Origin: Mactromeris polynyma
Taxonomy: Eukaryota > Mollusca > Bivalvia > Venerida > Mactridae
Direction: 5' to 3'
DNA: 64,000 nt
Assembly (NCBI GenBank): GCA_032209605.1
Contig: JASFXZ010000001.1
Coordinates: forward strand, 30,694,619 to 30,758,618
Below, piece after piece: positions 11,001 to 26,100 of the stretch. The notes under the pieces were generated by a model. That model was not told the origin of the DNA, made no database searches, and saw only the letters and a program-made list of their open reading frames with translations. Position 1 is the first letter of the stretch; each line of letters opens with the position of its first letter. A program made the translations under genes and the position numbers.

Positions 11001-13444
11001 AGAAAAACACAAGTATCAAAGAAACTCAATCTAATGATGTAATACAAACATTTTTATTTAATATGATATTATGTTCTTACGTTGTAAAATATATTTTTTT
11101 CATTATCATTTATAAAACTAATATCTGCTATTTATAAATGCATATATATAAACAATGACAATAAGTTTTCTGGAATTTGATCAACTGCATAGGCCTCTAA
11201 CTGATATTATAGTAATGTTATGAATTCAATCAAACTCTCTTTTACGAATAAACGATAAGGTCTAGTAACCGACTATGCAAATATGTATATAAAAAAAATA
11301 TAGACAAATGTTGGTGACAAGACGGTTTTAAATTAGGATTACCATCTTCTGCATCTTTATATTGGAGACTTAGTTAATGTAGTGCATGTCCGTTAACATT
11401 CAAGGAATTTCCAGGCATCAATTTCGACAGTTACATGTCGGGTTCACATACAATATTAATCTGTAGTTCCTCAAAATGTATCATCTAACAAATTACTGAA
11501 TCAGCCCGAGTTTAAATGCATATCTCGGATTACCTTTTTTTTCCAAAACCAGAATGCTCCAATCATAAAGTTCATGTCCATAAAATGGACAGGTCAAAAA
11601 TCCCATTTATTCCATCTAGAACTGTAGTTTCAGTCATTGTTATTTTCTTAATCAAACAGGTCGCTGCAAACTTTGTATCTTTGAGTAAATTGCATACTTG
11701 CATTGTTCGTAATCTAGTCACTAAGAGTGGAAGCATTCGGAAAGATGAGCACAGGCTATACAAATAATACATTTCTATTAACATTGAACTATATAAATAT
11801 GGACATGAAACAAAAAAGTGTTACCATAGTGACTGTATATTATTTTATGAAGAATACAGAAAAGGTATGTAAATGAAGTATTAAACCACCCATTAAGACA
11901 ATTGTGTTTTCACAAACGTAATGAAGATGTAATATATCAAAGTTACAATTTATGCATTTATTTCTCATAGAAACTTTAAGCATATATAACCTATATATAC
12001 TGTATAAACAAATGGCATCAACAAATTGTTTCACTACTTAAAGAAGTTGTTATTCATATCTTTAGGAATACACGCATATTAGTTCTAGTCAGACTATTAG
12101 ATGACTTGCTTCAAACAATGTGGCAATAATAGTATAACAGTATAGAAGTTTCAGAAATTAGGAATGTACTTCAGTTGCCCACATTTCGGTAATATCGATT
12201 GATTGAATTAATGTATAAAAGTCCACCATTGCAAACATAAGTTGATCTAAGTCATTAGTATTTGTTATGTCATCATTATAGGTTAAGCAAGCTTTTCGTT
12301 AAATGAAGAAATATCTACAACGTCGAGTAAACATTTTCACAGTTATTTCCCAACCTGAAAAATATCAAATGTAAATGTATTTAGATAAGCAATATAAAGA
12401 TCATGATAACTGTGTTCAAAGGAATGGTATCCACATATGGTATACAACACAACTGCACCTTGTAAATCATATTTAAGGATTGACCAACATGATAATATTT
12501 ATTTCAGAATAAAGAAACAAATTGTCATATTTGCCAATTTAGCTGCACCAATATCAAGCAAATATCTTAATAGTGTACAAGACACAAAGAAAAACAGCTT
12601 TTCCCATGACCAAATAATAATAGACATGGAAAACGTGCCGTATTATAAACACTGACATGCTCATCATCAATCAGTTATGAATCATATTCCTCTACAATTA
12701 CTTCATAGTGGATGCAATATGTGTCTTGCAATTAATTGCAAATGATACTTTCGTTTATCCATTGCAATAATCAGGGGAGTTTTGAAAGTTTCTAACACTG
12801 ATTTTGAACACCGATGTATTTTAAATAAAGCAAGACTTTTAACTTCATATATATTTCATAGAGCATACAAGATGTCATGCTGACTTCATGAAAACTGACC
12901 ACTGAAGTAACTGGAAATATTACTTTATCAAAATCTAAGTTAAGACATTATAATCTTAAAGTATGACAAAATGATCGCCATGCCATGCATTTCATTGGCC
13001 TGAAATTCACACTCGGGTACTATATAATAAGTCAATGATCATATAGCGGTGAAGTTTTGTGTGAGGTCAGCAGCTGTTAATCTATTTAAACCCCAAGTAC
13101 TTTTACGGGCAGTTTCAGCTATGTAGTTATTTTTTCGGCGTAGCTGTATAACATTGTTTTTGACCTACATTTTGACCAACCCAATGTTGTCCTCGAAGCG
13201 GGCACCACACAGGGTTTTCGTTCACCCAAGAGGCGCCAGACTGGGTTTTCGTAAGATGTCCGAACATTATCAGTTGGATATTGCATAATCATTTTACGTC
13301 ATCAAATTGTTTACAAACCAGAACGAGGCAGATTTCCCAGGGCACGAATCTAATGAGAACAATTGCAGGCGAGCCAGATCACTGACCTTCTGTTTCATTC
13401 CAAAACATCAACAAATGATGCTTCAGACTTTGTAATGGTTTACA
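11001..13444. other. 3' flank of the TEP gene: no firm gene
   Basis: AT-rich sequence with short frames on both strands and no recognisable family. It should contain the TEP terminal exon and 3' UTR. On the minus strand AATAAA-type signals occur, for example near 11958, but none can be tied to a stop codon. Confidence 0.4.
12940..12999 (-). CDS. Candidate terminal exon of TEP gene
   Basis: Acceptor GTGTGAATTTCAG is followed in phase 0 by ANEMHGMAIILSYFKIIMS and a stop. Rival candidates in the same phase are FKRNNH-stop ending at 13465 (acceptor ATAATTTTCAG) and VGK-stop ending at 12354 (acceptor GATATTTTTCAG). None can be preferred from family similarity, so the 3' end remains open. Confidence 0.25.
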   Translation of the reverse strand, partial: ANEMHGMAIILSYFKIIMS

Positions 13445-14068
13445 TTAATGGTTGTTTCGTTTAAACTGAAAATTATGTAAAAAACTGTGTACTGAATGTA
13501 CTTGCAATTACTTTTCTGCCTAGGGGCACGAATCTACGAGAAAACAGCAAATATTAAATGACCCTGATAAGACAGTTCCATGATTATAGTATATATAGAT
13601 CCGAGTTAATTTGTTTAATAATTTATTGTTCACCATTTGCAAAAACATTATTTCATTTAACATACCGGAAGGCATCATTCTATCTACGCCATTTATCATT
13701 TTTTAAAGACATTTCTTGTTCATTATGTTTTAGATGAATGTTAAGTTCCCCTTTCCCTATGTGCAGTTCCTTATCTTGCTATAATATTTGTTATCGTTTT
13801 CCCCCTTTCGACATATCACCACTGGCTTTCTTAACTTCTCCTGTGGTGTATTCCATCCATGCAATCTCTTATTTTACCCCTTGTTGTCCTCATGATTTAT
13901 CCATGTTTGTTTTTGATAGTCAGTCATATAATTCCTTACTTCCCCATTCCCATAAATAGTTACAACTTATTCCCTTATGTTGCGTATGTTGATGCTTTCC
14001 TGGGATCTGTGTGAAGAAGCATTGTCTTGTGTATGTGGTGTTCCCTGTAACAACTTAATATTTCTTAC

Positions 14069-14166
14069 TTTTTGTACGTTGGTGCACATTCCGCAACTAG
14101 GGCAAATATCACAAATAGTCGATGTCTTCAACAATCCTGATTCATATCTTGTGATAGCTTGGTGCA
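14069..14166 (-). CDS. TEP exon: C-terminal Cys-rich segment
   Basis: It reads [20 protein letters not shown] then [13 protein letters not shown]. After YDYYEP this matches 'xxAxxxYxxxxLKxSxxCDIC' tails of TEP/CD109 proteins. Four Cys are spaced CxxCxxCxxC. The acceptor is ATATTTCAG and the donor GTAAGAAA, so the protein continues in phase 0 into an exon I cannot assign with confidence. Confidence 0.93.
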
Positions 14167-17100
14167 CTGAAATATAAATATAAATGGAAGTTTTATGTTT
14201 TATATTTTGTGACACATTGGCTACAATGATACTACTAAGTATATAATACTATATATGGGAGCATGTTGATGCAATTTGTCTAAGTGATTTTAAAAGTTTA
14301 AGAACTTACTTAGTTTGTCTTTAGTGCTTTGTGTTAATGCTTCTGCATTATAAATTAGATTAAAATACAGAAATATCAAATGTAATTTGCAGAGTTGATA
14401 TTAAGTAATACTCAACATACACGCAGGAGCAAAACCAGTTCAATATACAGGACAGTAGCTCTGATTAGCATAACAGTCACACAGTCCAAAATTGAGCAGC
14501 TATACTGGCGCTCGAGTCAAGTACCTTTCGCTTACAGGGTGATCGTTTTCATATGGTGATCACTCTACTTAGTGAGCTATCTATTTGTTAAATTAATTCA
14601 TTTTATTATACAATGGTTAATATTGATTAATAAAGAAATTTGAATAAAATCCGTTGAGACCAATCTTCAGCATTAGGGTTATAAAATTATAAAAGTATGC
14701 CTAGTTTCAATTTTGTATTAATTCATTTATCTATTTGTTGGTTCAATTCAATTCAAATTGTAGGCGAGTACAATAATCATGAGGTACTTAGTTGACAATT
14801 ACTCCAATGGTGTACTAAATAAATCTCAGCACACCTAGGCTTTTTAATGATCACTTTTTGTGCTAACATAGAAAACTGTTTAGGTGTAGTACCAAAAGCT
14901 AATTTATAAGAATAATTATAATATAGAAACAAAATTAAGCAAAATTTTGGCTAAACAACTATTAAAAGTGTACTGTATTTATGTCCAAAAAGAAAAATAC
15001 ATAATTATATCTAGAAATTTGTCCATATGACACAGATGCCCCAACATGCTGCCTTTGTCACAAAACATGTACTAAATAAGCCCACCTTATAACCCAAAGT
15101 TCTAAGACAAAACTTATAATTGCATGTTTCAAATAATATCTAAAACCTACGACTGAGGAAAACCCAAGCTGTTTCGACATATTTGTTTTCAACCAAAAGT
15201 AAATCATTCCACATAATTAAAATACCGTGTACACAATCAACATACTCTAGTTGTAATAGTTTATTATGCAGGGGTGAGAAGCTTCCTCTTTTCAGCTAGT
15301 TACCGCATTTTTTGGACCATAACATGTGCAAAACATTTTTGAAATCCCTCCATCCATAATGAAGTTATAGGCCGGACAAAAAATTACATTTTTAGTAACA
15401 GTGACATTGACCTAGAACCTAGTTTGATATCCATGAGAGCTTGGTTCCTTTTAAAAAAATCATCCAGATCCGCATATGCATGACATGGCTCTTTAAAATT
15501 GAAATAATACTGACGGAGCATTATGAGTAGCACCAGTCTTGCGCGTGCGTTTGCGCTTGTGTGTGTATCTTCGGTTTCTTGACCTGGCTATAAGTTCATT
15601 ATAGATACACAGATTTCAACAGAGCATGGCACATATGATCACCATAATAAGACGATCTGTCGGGTGTAACACCAAGCCTCCTAATTTCAAGGTCAATGTT
15701 AATTGTTGAGAGGGTTTTGACCTTTTTTTTACTTGACAGCACATAACGGGGATATCTGTGTCGTATGGACACATCTAGTTTTATCTTCACCGAACTTTTG
15801 GGGGGGAAACCAGACATATCTACATGAGTGCATTATTACCCTTGAAATTGGAAAGATTTCTGTAATCCATAGAGCCTCATTGAATACCTTTTACGAACTT
15901 AGAGGCAAAAGTGACCTCAATTTGGCCATCCAGTAGAGCACCCTGGCTCTCATGGGCCTCTTGTTTTGTAAAGTTTGTGCGTAGGCACTTCATACACTCA
16001 TGCAAAATATTTCATCTGTTGGCAAAGTAAAAACTAAGAAAACTGCATTTTATCATGTTTTTAACCGCAAAACACCTATAACAGTCTTCTATTTGGCGTA
16101 GGTAAATATTGTTCCATCAGTTGTTGACCTCTTTGTTGTAATCCAATTAACTCGTACATCATGAAAGTCATTACACTAGGAAGGAAGACATTACAATTAC
16201 TACTTAAGTCATAAGATGCAGTTCATAACATTTAAGACAACATTGCAAAGACACACTTTCATGAAAAGAGACATTATTGCAATGCATTAATGTATTTTTC
16301 CTATTTGTATATTCTATCAAGGAGCATTCCTATTGACCTGTGACTTGAATATTTGAAACACTGAATTATAACTTGTAAATTATGTACAAAATATCAGCAA
16401 ACATGATTATACATTACTTGGTTCGTAGTAATCATACACAGTAACGTGACAAGCTTGACTCTTAACTACAGGGTCTCTCCTTTCGACTTTTACATCGACA
16501 CAAACAGTTGAAGCACTCTCCTAAAACAGAAAATTAACCAAGTTGTTTAAATATCATGTCAAAAAATCATTTATTTTAGAACAACTGCTACGCGTATTTA
16601 TTACCAACCAATGAGAAAGTAGGCGTAGTGGTTGATGGATATAGCACCGGACTCCTGATCAGAAGGTCTTGGTCAAAAGTCCACATTGAGCGATGTTTGA
16701 TATTATTTTGGCCCATGAAGAAGTCATTGAAAGTAAGGAGTATATGTTTGAACTTGTTTCACAATCGATGTAAAATAAAATACAAAACAATAATAAGTGT
16801 AAATGAATAAATGTGAAAATGCAAAATGTCTTACCATGCCGTCAAAGTAAAGATTGACATTTCTTCCGTTAGTTTCATGTCTCTTTATGACTGGCTGCGT
16901 TTTCAGATGGTCATTATCTGGTTGGAAACCTGTTGGCATTTCAACAACCATTACAATCATGCCACTTGCAACATTCCCTTTCCAACTGAAATGTTTCAAG
17001 TTTTTTTATATTCCTGATAAGTCTTTGTTTCGCTGAAAGCACGACTAGGGACTGCTTAAGGCACTGCATGTAAGTCATTGCAATGCCACGACGAAGATCA

Positions 17101-20100
17101 AAGGCAAGCACATTTATGGAAATATGTTGCATCAAAACGATTATACAAATGTCATTTATTTACACATTAATGTTTTCTATTTAATTTAATACCTTGTTGC
17201 GAAGCAAATTTCTGTTTCTGAAATAGAGTTTTGAGACAAAATGATGTTTTTGTGTACGTTTATGTTTTTAAACAAGTCTAGATTGACATGTTATTAAAAT
17301 TATTTTGTCACAAAATCATGTCCAATTGTTTTGAGAGATACATCGCGCCCATGAATCAAATACTTATATAGTCCAATGCCCCTGCTGTTGAAAATGCAAA
17401 TCAAGGTAAAAAATGCTCAGAAATGATTTTTGCATAATGTTATTGTTTAATATCTGCCGTGTATGGAAACTAAGTATAGGAACATCCAACGGTGCGAAAT
17501 GCGGTTTTTGGGGTAAATTGTTGTAAAATGTAAACAAAAGTATGTATTTCTGGAATAGATATCATATTGTACCATAACATACATAAAGTATCAACACACC
17601 AAATGTTGATTTTTTGGGTAAAATGTTGAAAAAATAAAAAATAAAAATTTCTGGAGTATTTAACAGTTATTACACTGCTCTATAACATACATAAAGTGTA
17701 GAATAGCATACACTGAGAAAGGTGATTATTTGGGTAAAATGTTAAAAACTATAAATGAAAGCGAAAATTTCTGGAGTTTATAAAATAGGGGGAAAATATG
17801 CACAGCAATACATTTTGGTGGATTTGTGTCATATAAGGCACCACATTTAATATACTAGAAGTATAGAACAATCACACGGTGCAAAATGCGACTTTTGAGA
17901 TAAAACGGTTGCAAATTTAAATAAAAATGGGATTTTTGGAATAAATATACCAGAACTACTGCATTTAATAGATATTATAAATATTATTACAGTACAAAAT
18001 ACCTAAAGAACACTACCAGAATTACTATATTTAATAGATAATATATAACAGTACAAAATGCCTAAAGTATAGAAACATTGTATCATGTGAAATGTGATTT
18101 TTGGGACAAAACTTACAAAAATAAAAAAAAATGGGAATTTTTGGAATTTGCCAGTAACTATTTCAAAGTTGTAAATTACTCTACATACTTTATAGATATT
18201 ATATTACAGTACAAAATAACTAAAGTACAGAAACCTTGTATCGTGTGAAATATGATTTTTGGGGTAAAACTTTAAAACAATAACAAATGTTCAAACTTTG
18301 CCCCGGCTCCCCTTTATAAATGCAAACTAATGCTTATTCCCCTGACTGTGTTCTGGCCTCCTTCGGAACTACATTGATGTCAATAATATCAACGAAACTA
18401 AAATTATTCGCCGGAAATCAAATTTCTTTTTTTAGTAACGTTGACCTTGACCTTTGACGAAACAAACACAAAAGCAATCCCAAGCGAGCTCATCACATAT
18501 TCTTACTATACACCAAGTTTGGTTTCAATAGGATCAACGAAACTCAAGTTATTCGCCGGAAACCCTCAGTTTGACGCACCGGCCTCCCGGCCGCTAGTCC
18601 GCCCAACGACACAAACCATTCTAATAACCTGGGTTTCGTTGAAAACCTGGTTAAACAACAAATATCATCTAATCGGTAGAAAACAATCAGAATTATGGTT
18701 ATGATTATACAATACAACACTGGCGAATAGTGGCCTACTTCCGACACTAAATCATGTCTACCTGGTATGAAAAGCAATTCCTTAACTTGGACGGATCCAT
18801 AACAGTCAATCTTATAGAATAATTAGTTGAATTACCTTACACATGGTTTAACTGTTATTGAGTTCATTGTATCCTCAGTAAGTGATACATTCACGCCAAT
18901 GGTATCATCATGTGTCGATCCAGCAACATAGTAAGACATGGCAACCTTATCAGAATCAATAATTATCAAAGTTTGTTAATAAAAGCACTCACTGTATGTT
19001 TAATGACATATACAACATTTATACCATGCAAACAGAGATGTAAGGTATAAGTATAAGTTTTTAGATCCGTTTTAACAATCAATAATAAAAATAATAATAA
19101 CCAAAAAATATTGTAAACTAATTAGTGAGAAAAATGCCAAAATGCCTTACCTGCCGTCGATGTAAACATTAAAACCTTATGCTCGTATGTACGAATAGTC
19201 AATTTAATCACGTAATAAAGAAAAAATATCATACCGTATTCGGCTGTAAATTTAGGCTTACAACACACTCTTATTAAAATATATTGATACACAGTAATAC
19301 TATAAATAGTAACATACATCTATCACTGCTGCCCCTTTTCCAACAGCTGTCACACTAACACTTGATACAGTATCAGGTAACTGAAAATATGATAATTTCC
19401 TATTACATGTGTACTTAAGTTTGATTTTCATTTAAATTCATAACAGAAAAAATGTTAAAACTTTAGCTAGATCTATGCAGTTAAAGTGGACATTACTGAA
19501 CTACTTGTCAAATATCTGAAATAGATACTAATGCCTTGGGCTAAAGCCCCATGTGAAAAATGATAAACAACAAACGGTACGGGTTTATATTTCAAAATTA
19601 CAAATACTTATAGATAAATTTGTCTCACAGGGGCCATAATCATAAACATTATAACTGAATCTCGGACTTACACTGTAAAATGTCAGATTTTCTTTTCGCT
19701 ACTAAGATGTTATAACAGTATCAATTTTGATAACATTTGGTAGGTAACAACAATTATTCAGACAAAATTTCAGACTTTAATGAAAACGAAATGTTGGTAA
19801 ATATAAGGCTTCAGGTGCATGTACAACATTAATTGTACGAACAGAGAGTCACCACTACGGAGAAGTACGGAAATTTAGTATAGAAATTTATCAACAAACA
19901 ACTGAGTGTGGTTAGAACAACTGTTTATATGTATAGAAATTAAACGTGTCAACATTAGTGATATAGTCATTATGTGGGCCAGATCATTTAAGTTTCCCCT
20001 TGTCATGTGAATTTGGGTAATAATACTATAGTTTCTTTAAACATTCAAGAAACTGATATTCATGTCACAATTAAAGATGTATCTGGCTCATCTGAACATA

Positions 20101-23100
20101 AAACGTTTGGATTGGCTTTATCCAGTATTGTTGTTACAATGGCTAAAACATCTCTAATAAGAACCATTGCAATGTAAAACTAATTGAAAAATCTTTTGTT
20201 TATATATTTTAACTGACAGTCAAAACCTATTAAATAGCCTGATTGTTAAAAAAAGTATTTTAAATTTTATGATATACACACATCATTCTTCAACCAATTT
20301 GGATTAATACAAATATGAGCTCATTCTTTATAAATGCATGTTTAGTGATGTTTTAACCATAGGAAATATATTTTTTTCATGTTTGCTTAATTAAACAAAT
20401 GAACAAAAGATGAGCATAGTACAACTTTAACTATTACATTTTTATCTAATAATTGGTGAAATAGTAGTAATACAGGGAAAGTCTCATTACTACGAGCAAC
20501 TCCAAATTGGCACGCATACTAGCTACATCGCTATTAATATGTATTATTTCAATATTATTATACATATAAACAACTCTTCTCAACACTCTCCATCGTTCGA
20601 TTTTTTTTACTATACTATACTTTTTCCATAGGGATGATGTGAGAAAGTGTCGAAAACTAAAATGGCCCGAAGAGAGACAGGTGCATTGAATTTTTTGAAA
20701 TACGTAATAATGTGGTTTAGAAATGATTGTTAATTTAGCATAAAATAATTCATAAATCAAACCATGGAACAATGCATCAAAATATCATGAAGTTTTGGAC
20801 TAAAATCCACCAAAAATATTTCCAAACAATCAAAAGCTGTGGACATGAAGTAAAATGAGTTCACCTCCACAGTGTGAAGAACATCGAACGTCTCTGGGGT
20901 TACATGATAAAAATTATAAAAGTTCTGTCCTACTGTATGGAATGCAACCAAATAGTCTGGAGGACTCGCAGGACGACGGCTTGAAAATTCAGCTAGTGCC
21001 TGAAGACTGATTATAGTATCCTGAAAACGGAAATCAAATGAGCAGTTATCAGCTTTGAAATTCACATATTCTCATTTTGCACACTGTGCATTGCATGTAG
21101 GTTTGATAAAATGTTTGCAACCTCTGCGTTTTTGCCTGGTTTTTGCTTCGTGGTTATAAATATGCTACTTGTTTAAGTCTTTATCTCATATTATCATGTA
21201 TAAAATATTACACAGGTAAACAAAAGAGATAAAAGACTAACACATCCAGACAAAACTAGAAACGTATGTATAGGACATAGATGCCTCCAAATCCAGCCTT
21301 TTCCACAGAAGCAATGGCCATTATTCTGCCCATAATTGATGACTGTGCATCCAAATAATTGGGTGCAACATCGCATGCTATTGCTAAACATTCAAGGAAA
21401 GTTTGATGGGTGTAGCTGGAATACATTTTCAGTTGTGTGTTACGTAAGTTAAAACAAGTTGTTGATATAAATGTACCTACATACCATATGTTATCACTAC
21501 AGTTTAATTTGAACCAAATACATTAAGTAAAAACATTTTTCTGTTTTAGTAACAATGACCTTGAAATTGACACCAAGTACAAATCTTCTAAGGCAGATTT
21601 ACATAACTGTAACTCAAATTTCCATGCTCATATGCCTTATTTCAATTATGTCAAGGGCCGACAAGCTGCATTTCTGACATTTTATAGAACATTTTCTCCT
21701 TCCATTCTAACAGCTTCATAATGAGCACAAACAAGCACAAACAATATCATTTTATTTTTTATGTGTACATTTGTAACACTGATAAACAACACGGCATTTA
21801 GGAGCATTTGAGCTGATGCAAGAAAGAATAATGTATGTATTACATTTTTGAATTTGAAATTCAAACAACACGATGATAATATTGTTAAACATGATATATG
21901 GACTGCGTAAGAAACAAAACATATAAACATGAGCCAAGACACACATCGTTCATTCCGAAAAAATAATTACATGCAGTATTAAATAGCCTGAAGACAGATG
22001 GGGACACAAGGAACATACTGTCAATATGAAAGAAAAACACACAGGGAACATACCACCTGACCTTCAAGAATTACTTATCCTAAGCATATATCTCTTACTC
22101 AAATTAGAAGCACATTCAGTTGCAGATGAAAACTGCCAACAAGGTGTCGTTTTAGCTTAAAAGTAGAACACCATTAAATATATAATGTTTTTTCTGAACA
22201 AGGAGTATATGCGATACATGGCTTAACTTGAATAACCAAGTTAAATTATGAACAGTTTGTTCAATACAAGTATAGAATCACAAGATTTAACCAGAAAGCA
22301 GAACAATTCAAGGGAATGGTCATTTATGTGATAGAAATAAAACTGCGCAAAGACCAAGACGTAGTTAACAAGCAATATATCACATTCCTTATCAGTGCGT
22401 ATTTATAAGGAACAAATCAATAGTCCTGAACAAGGGATCAAACATAACATAAACTAGCGAATACAAAAAGTAAATTAGACTGCATTGTTCTACCGAAATA
22501 AATGGCATAACAACTCTTTAGTAAACAACATTGCTGCATATACAATATATATATTTTAGTTATTGGTGTTAAAGATGCTGTGCACAAATATACATCTTGC
22601 CAGATACAGTATGTATACATTTGGACACATGAGAATATAATTGTAACATAGAATTAATAGATACCTGCGTAGAGTGATATCCACCAGTGGGATTCCTCTG
22701 AGAGACTAACCAATTCACAATTGACAAGGCTTCTGTCATTTTATGAAGACGCATATATGTTAATAAATTGTATGATGTCGCTTCTATATCTGCAGAGGCT
22801 GCACGACTTGGCAAAGATCGTTTTCTCTTCGATACAGACGTTGTGGCCCTCCAAAACATTTTGCCATCTGGAATTAATGCAAAACAAATCCAGTTAATTC
22901 TGATGAATTTATTTCCAAACAATAGCATGACCGACTGGGATAAAATAGCCAAATATGGCAAGATAAGTGTGGATATAAAAATAATAAATGTAATATGGAG
23001 AAAGTTTTGAAATTAGGTAACTAATGCTGAGTAATGTTTTGTTAACAATGGACTGAATGAGGAGTATACATGAATATAGTCTGCGTTGCGGGTTCTTGAT

Positions 23101-26100
23101 AAACATACACATAGCTCACATTCTTACCCAAGGTGTTGGAAATCAAATCAAAAATACATTATGAACTAACAAATACATGAGACAACTAAAGAAGAAATAT
23201 GAAAAAATCGAAATTACATGTCAGAATAAGGGAATATAATAATATATATGCAAAGTTTATGATCACTTTCAGTTGCAGCTATTATTTAACACAGCATACA
23301 AAGCCAGCGTACCGAAAACTGGTGGTTGATTTATATTGTAATACATGTATATCATAAGTAATATGGTTAAGCCTTATGTAGTTGACCTTATCAGAACAAA
23401 AAATGCAAGGCTAATAATACGCCGCATGTTTATTATTAATAATTATAAATTTAAATATTTTTTTCACAATATTAAGTGACAACTACAAAAAAAATTCACA
23501 TTATAGTATTCTTTAGAGAAGTACTCTCAATCTACCATGTTGTTGACATTGACAAACCGACTCTAACCACAATGACAACGTATGTAATAGGGCTATTTTT
23601 TAATTTGCTTGTTTAATTTCAAGAAATTACGTTAACAGTATTAAATTCACAATGGAAATACCATAATTCAGCGTTTGATACAATTAGATATACAATGTCA
23701 ATAACTTAGCAAAAGAGGAGCAATGTCTAATGTGCAAGCAAAACAATCGAGAAACATCCTTAGTTATCTAACACAATCAAACAACTAACTTAGATGTTAA
23801 TTAGTTACTACTAGTTGAGTTATTGATATTACTCATTTATTGCATAATTGCTTGCGAAGTCAACACAACAAAACTATAACGGAAGAGTCAAATACAACCC
23901 TACCCTCTACACTGGCCGTATTATCCAGCTTTGTTGAACATGTAGTACTGAAATAGCTCTCTGCATTCGCTAAAGCATAACACAGTAAGGATAGCGTGTA
24001 GACATCCTCAATGGAGCTTAATCTTGATTCCAGGTATTCGATTCCAAGGGCGATTTTCTGTTCTACATTAAACTAAAATCAATCATTTATAAATGTGACA
24101 TATATTATTATATTATTACATATATTGCTAAACAAAGCAGTATTGAGACCAATTTGTGACCTTAATGCAGGTGCATTCATTTGAAGAATCCAAATGATCG
24201 GATGTGAATTTAACTTGTGCCCCTACATGTAAAGATGTACATTCAAAAATGAATAGAGCAAATAACAAGAAATATCTTTAAAACATATGGTCGGCGCAAC
24301 TTGAAGTATGCACATTTGTTGCAATCTGAAGATTAAAATGTGTTGTACAACAAAAATGTTACGACTGCCGGTTATTCAATTACGCTATACTACAGAAATT
24401 CCCGAGACCTGTAAGGAGAGATCACTGCGTATGAGACTAGATAAAATAACTCCATAGTGTGATTAGTGATATACACAGTATAGTATGTTTCAATATAGTT
24501 CATTATTGCATAAGTCGCGAACTCACACATTCATGTTTATATCACATAGCGATTTATCTGATTAAATCAATATAAATGATCGCGACTGGTACATAAAACC
24601 AAGAAAGTCTTCTTTACTCCAACACCGGACAATTCCCTGTGGTGATGACTTTCAACAATACTTACTCGTTGAATATTGAAATGCACTATACACAACGTTA
24701 ACCAATCAGCGTCAAGGTTACAAACATTTTTCGGTTGAAGAGAAATTGCCTTGGTGGTTAACGTAAGATTTGATTAATTTACAAAACACTGATATGCAAA
24801 TAGCAAAACCATGTAAGTACGATTGCGCCGAAAAAATACTAAAACAATGAAAATAATGCTTATCAACATATTGTATATAACTGCACCAATCGGTGCATGG
24901 TAATAATTGGCATTTAAATCACCAGTACCTTTGTAAAATAGACAGACGGTTAGTTAAAAAGTAAATTAATATGTAACTAAACTAACTATCTGTCTAAACC
25001 TATCTCATAGTAGATGTATAATCATTTATGGCTGTTGTAATAAGCTCTGACCTGTACACTAGCACACATTGTAATGCTTCTTACCCCAACAACTGGACTA
25101 TTTCTGTTCTCTAGTACAGACACAAGAATATATGCTGTCAGTTTCACCCCGGACAATGTTCCAGACTGAAAAAGAAAAGGTATACCGTAAACTCCATGAC
25201 ACCTTAAATGTCTTAAGTATATCCAGATTTGCTATTAACATAGCAAACAAGTCCCTTATAGTAGTATTTACATAACAAACACAAACATTCGTATCCAGAG
25301 AACAGACCATGGCATACATTGTTTCTTTTGAACATAAATCCTATTTTCACTATACTTTGTGTTGTATCCGTTTGACTATCACAATCATAGGACTATATTA
25401 ATCAACTTTGACATTTCGTTGTTAACATATCATTGGTTTCATTTTGATTAACGTAACATTGCTTTTATTTTATGTAAAAGTACATAAAATGTCTAGTTAC
25501 TGTCTTTTAGGATGTATAGTTAATTCATCGATATGCATGTCTACTTTCACACCATAATATTGGAAACATCCTTTCTCATTTCTTGAGCAAACACATTTAG
25601 TTATTCGATTCCAGCGTAAACAAATGTCAGATTTTGACAAATCAGAGCCCAGTTACCAAACGCTGTTTGGCTGTCCAAAATATATTTCGGCAGTTAAATC
25701 TGGATTGGCTAACGCACCACTATGAAACAAGTAACAAAAAAAAGCATAATACAACGGACTGCACAGACAAATACAGATTTAATATAATAACCAATTGATC
25801 CAAATGGATGCAAATGGGGCATTCATGTTGAATATGAATACCATCAGACTATAATTAGTTTGTTGCAATATCCTTACTTGCATAGATGTATGAATAACTC
25901 TTCCGGGCTCAGTAAATGATCCGTCCCGTTGCTGATATCGTAATAGCCATGCCAATCCTTTAGCCATAACCTCATTATCAATAGACAGGAACTCTTCAGC
26001 TTGACGGAAACATTTTAAAACGAAAGCTGTCAGCCTATAAGTATATCAATTGGAACATAAACAACAAAACTCCCTACCAAGCATAGGTATAAAGTAAAAG

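Noticed and set aside
16412..16520. Gene end at the stop just after DYYEP
   Set aside because: A donor lies right there and the exon at 14.1 kb supplies the conserved '[18 protein letters not shown]' tail in phase.
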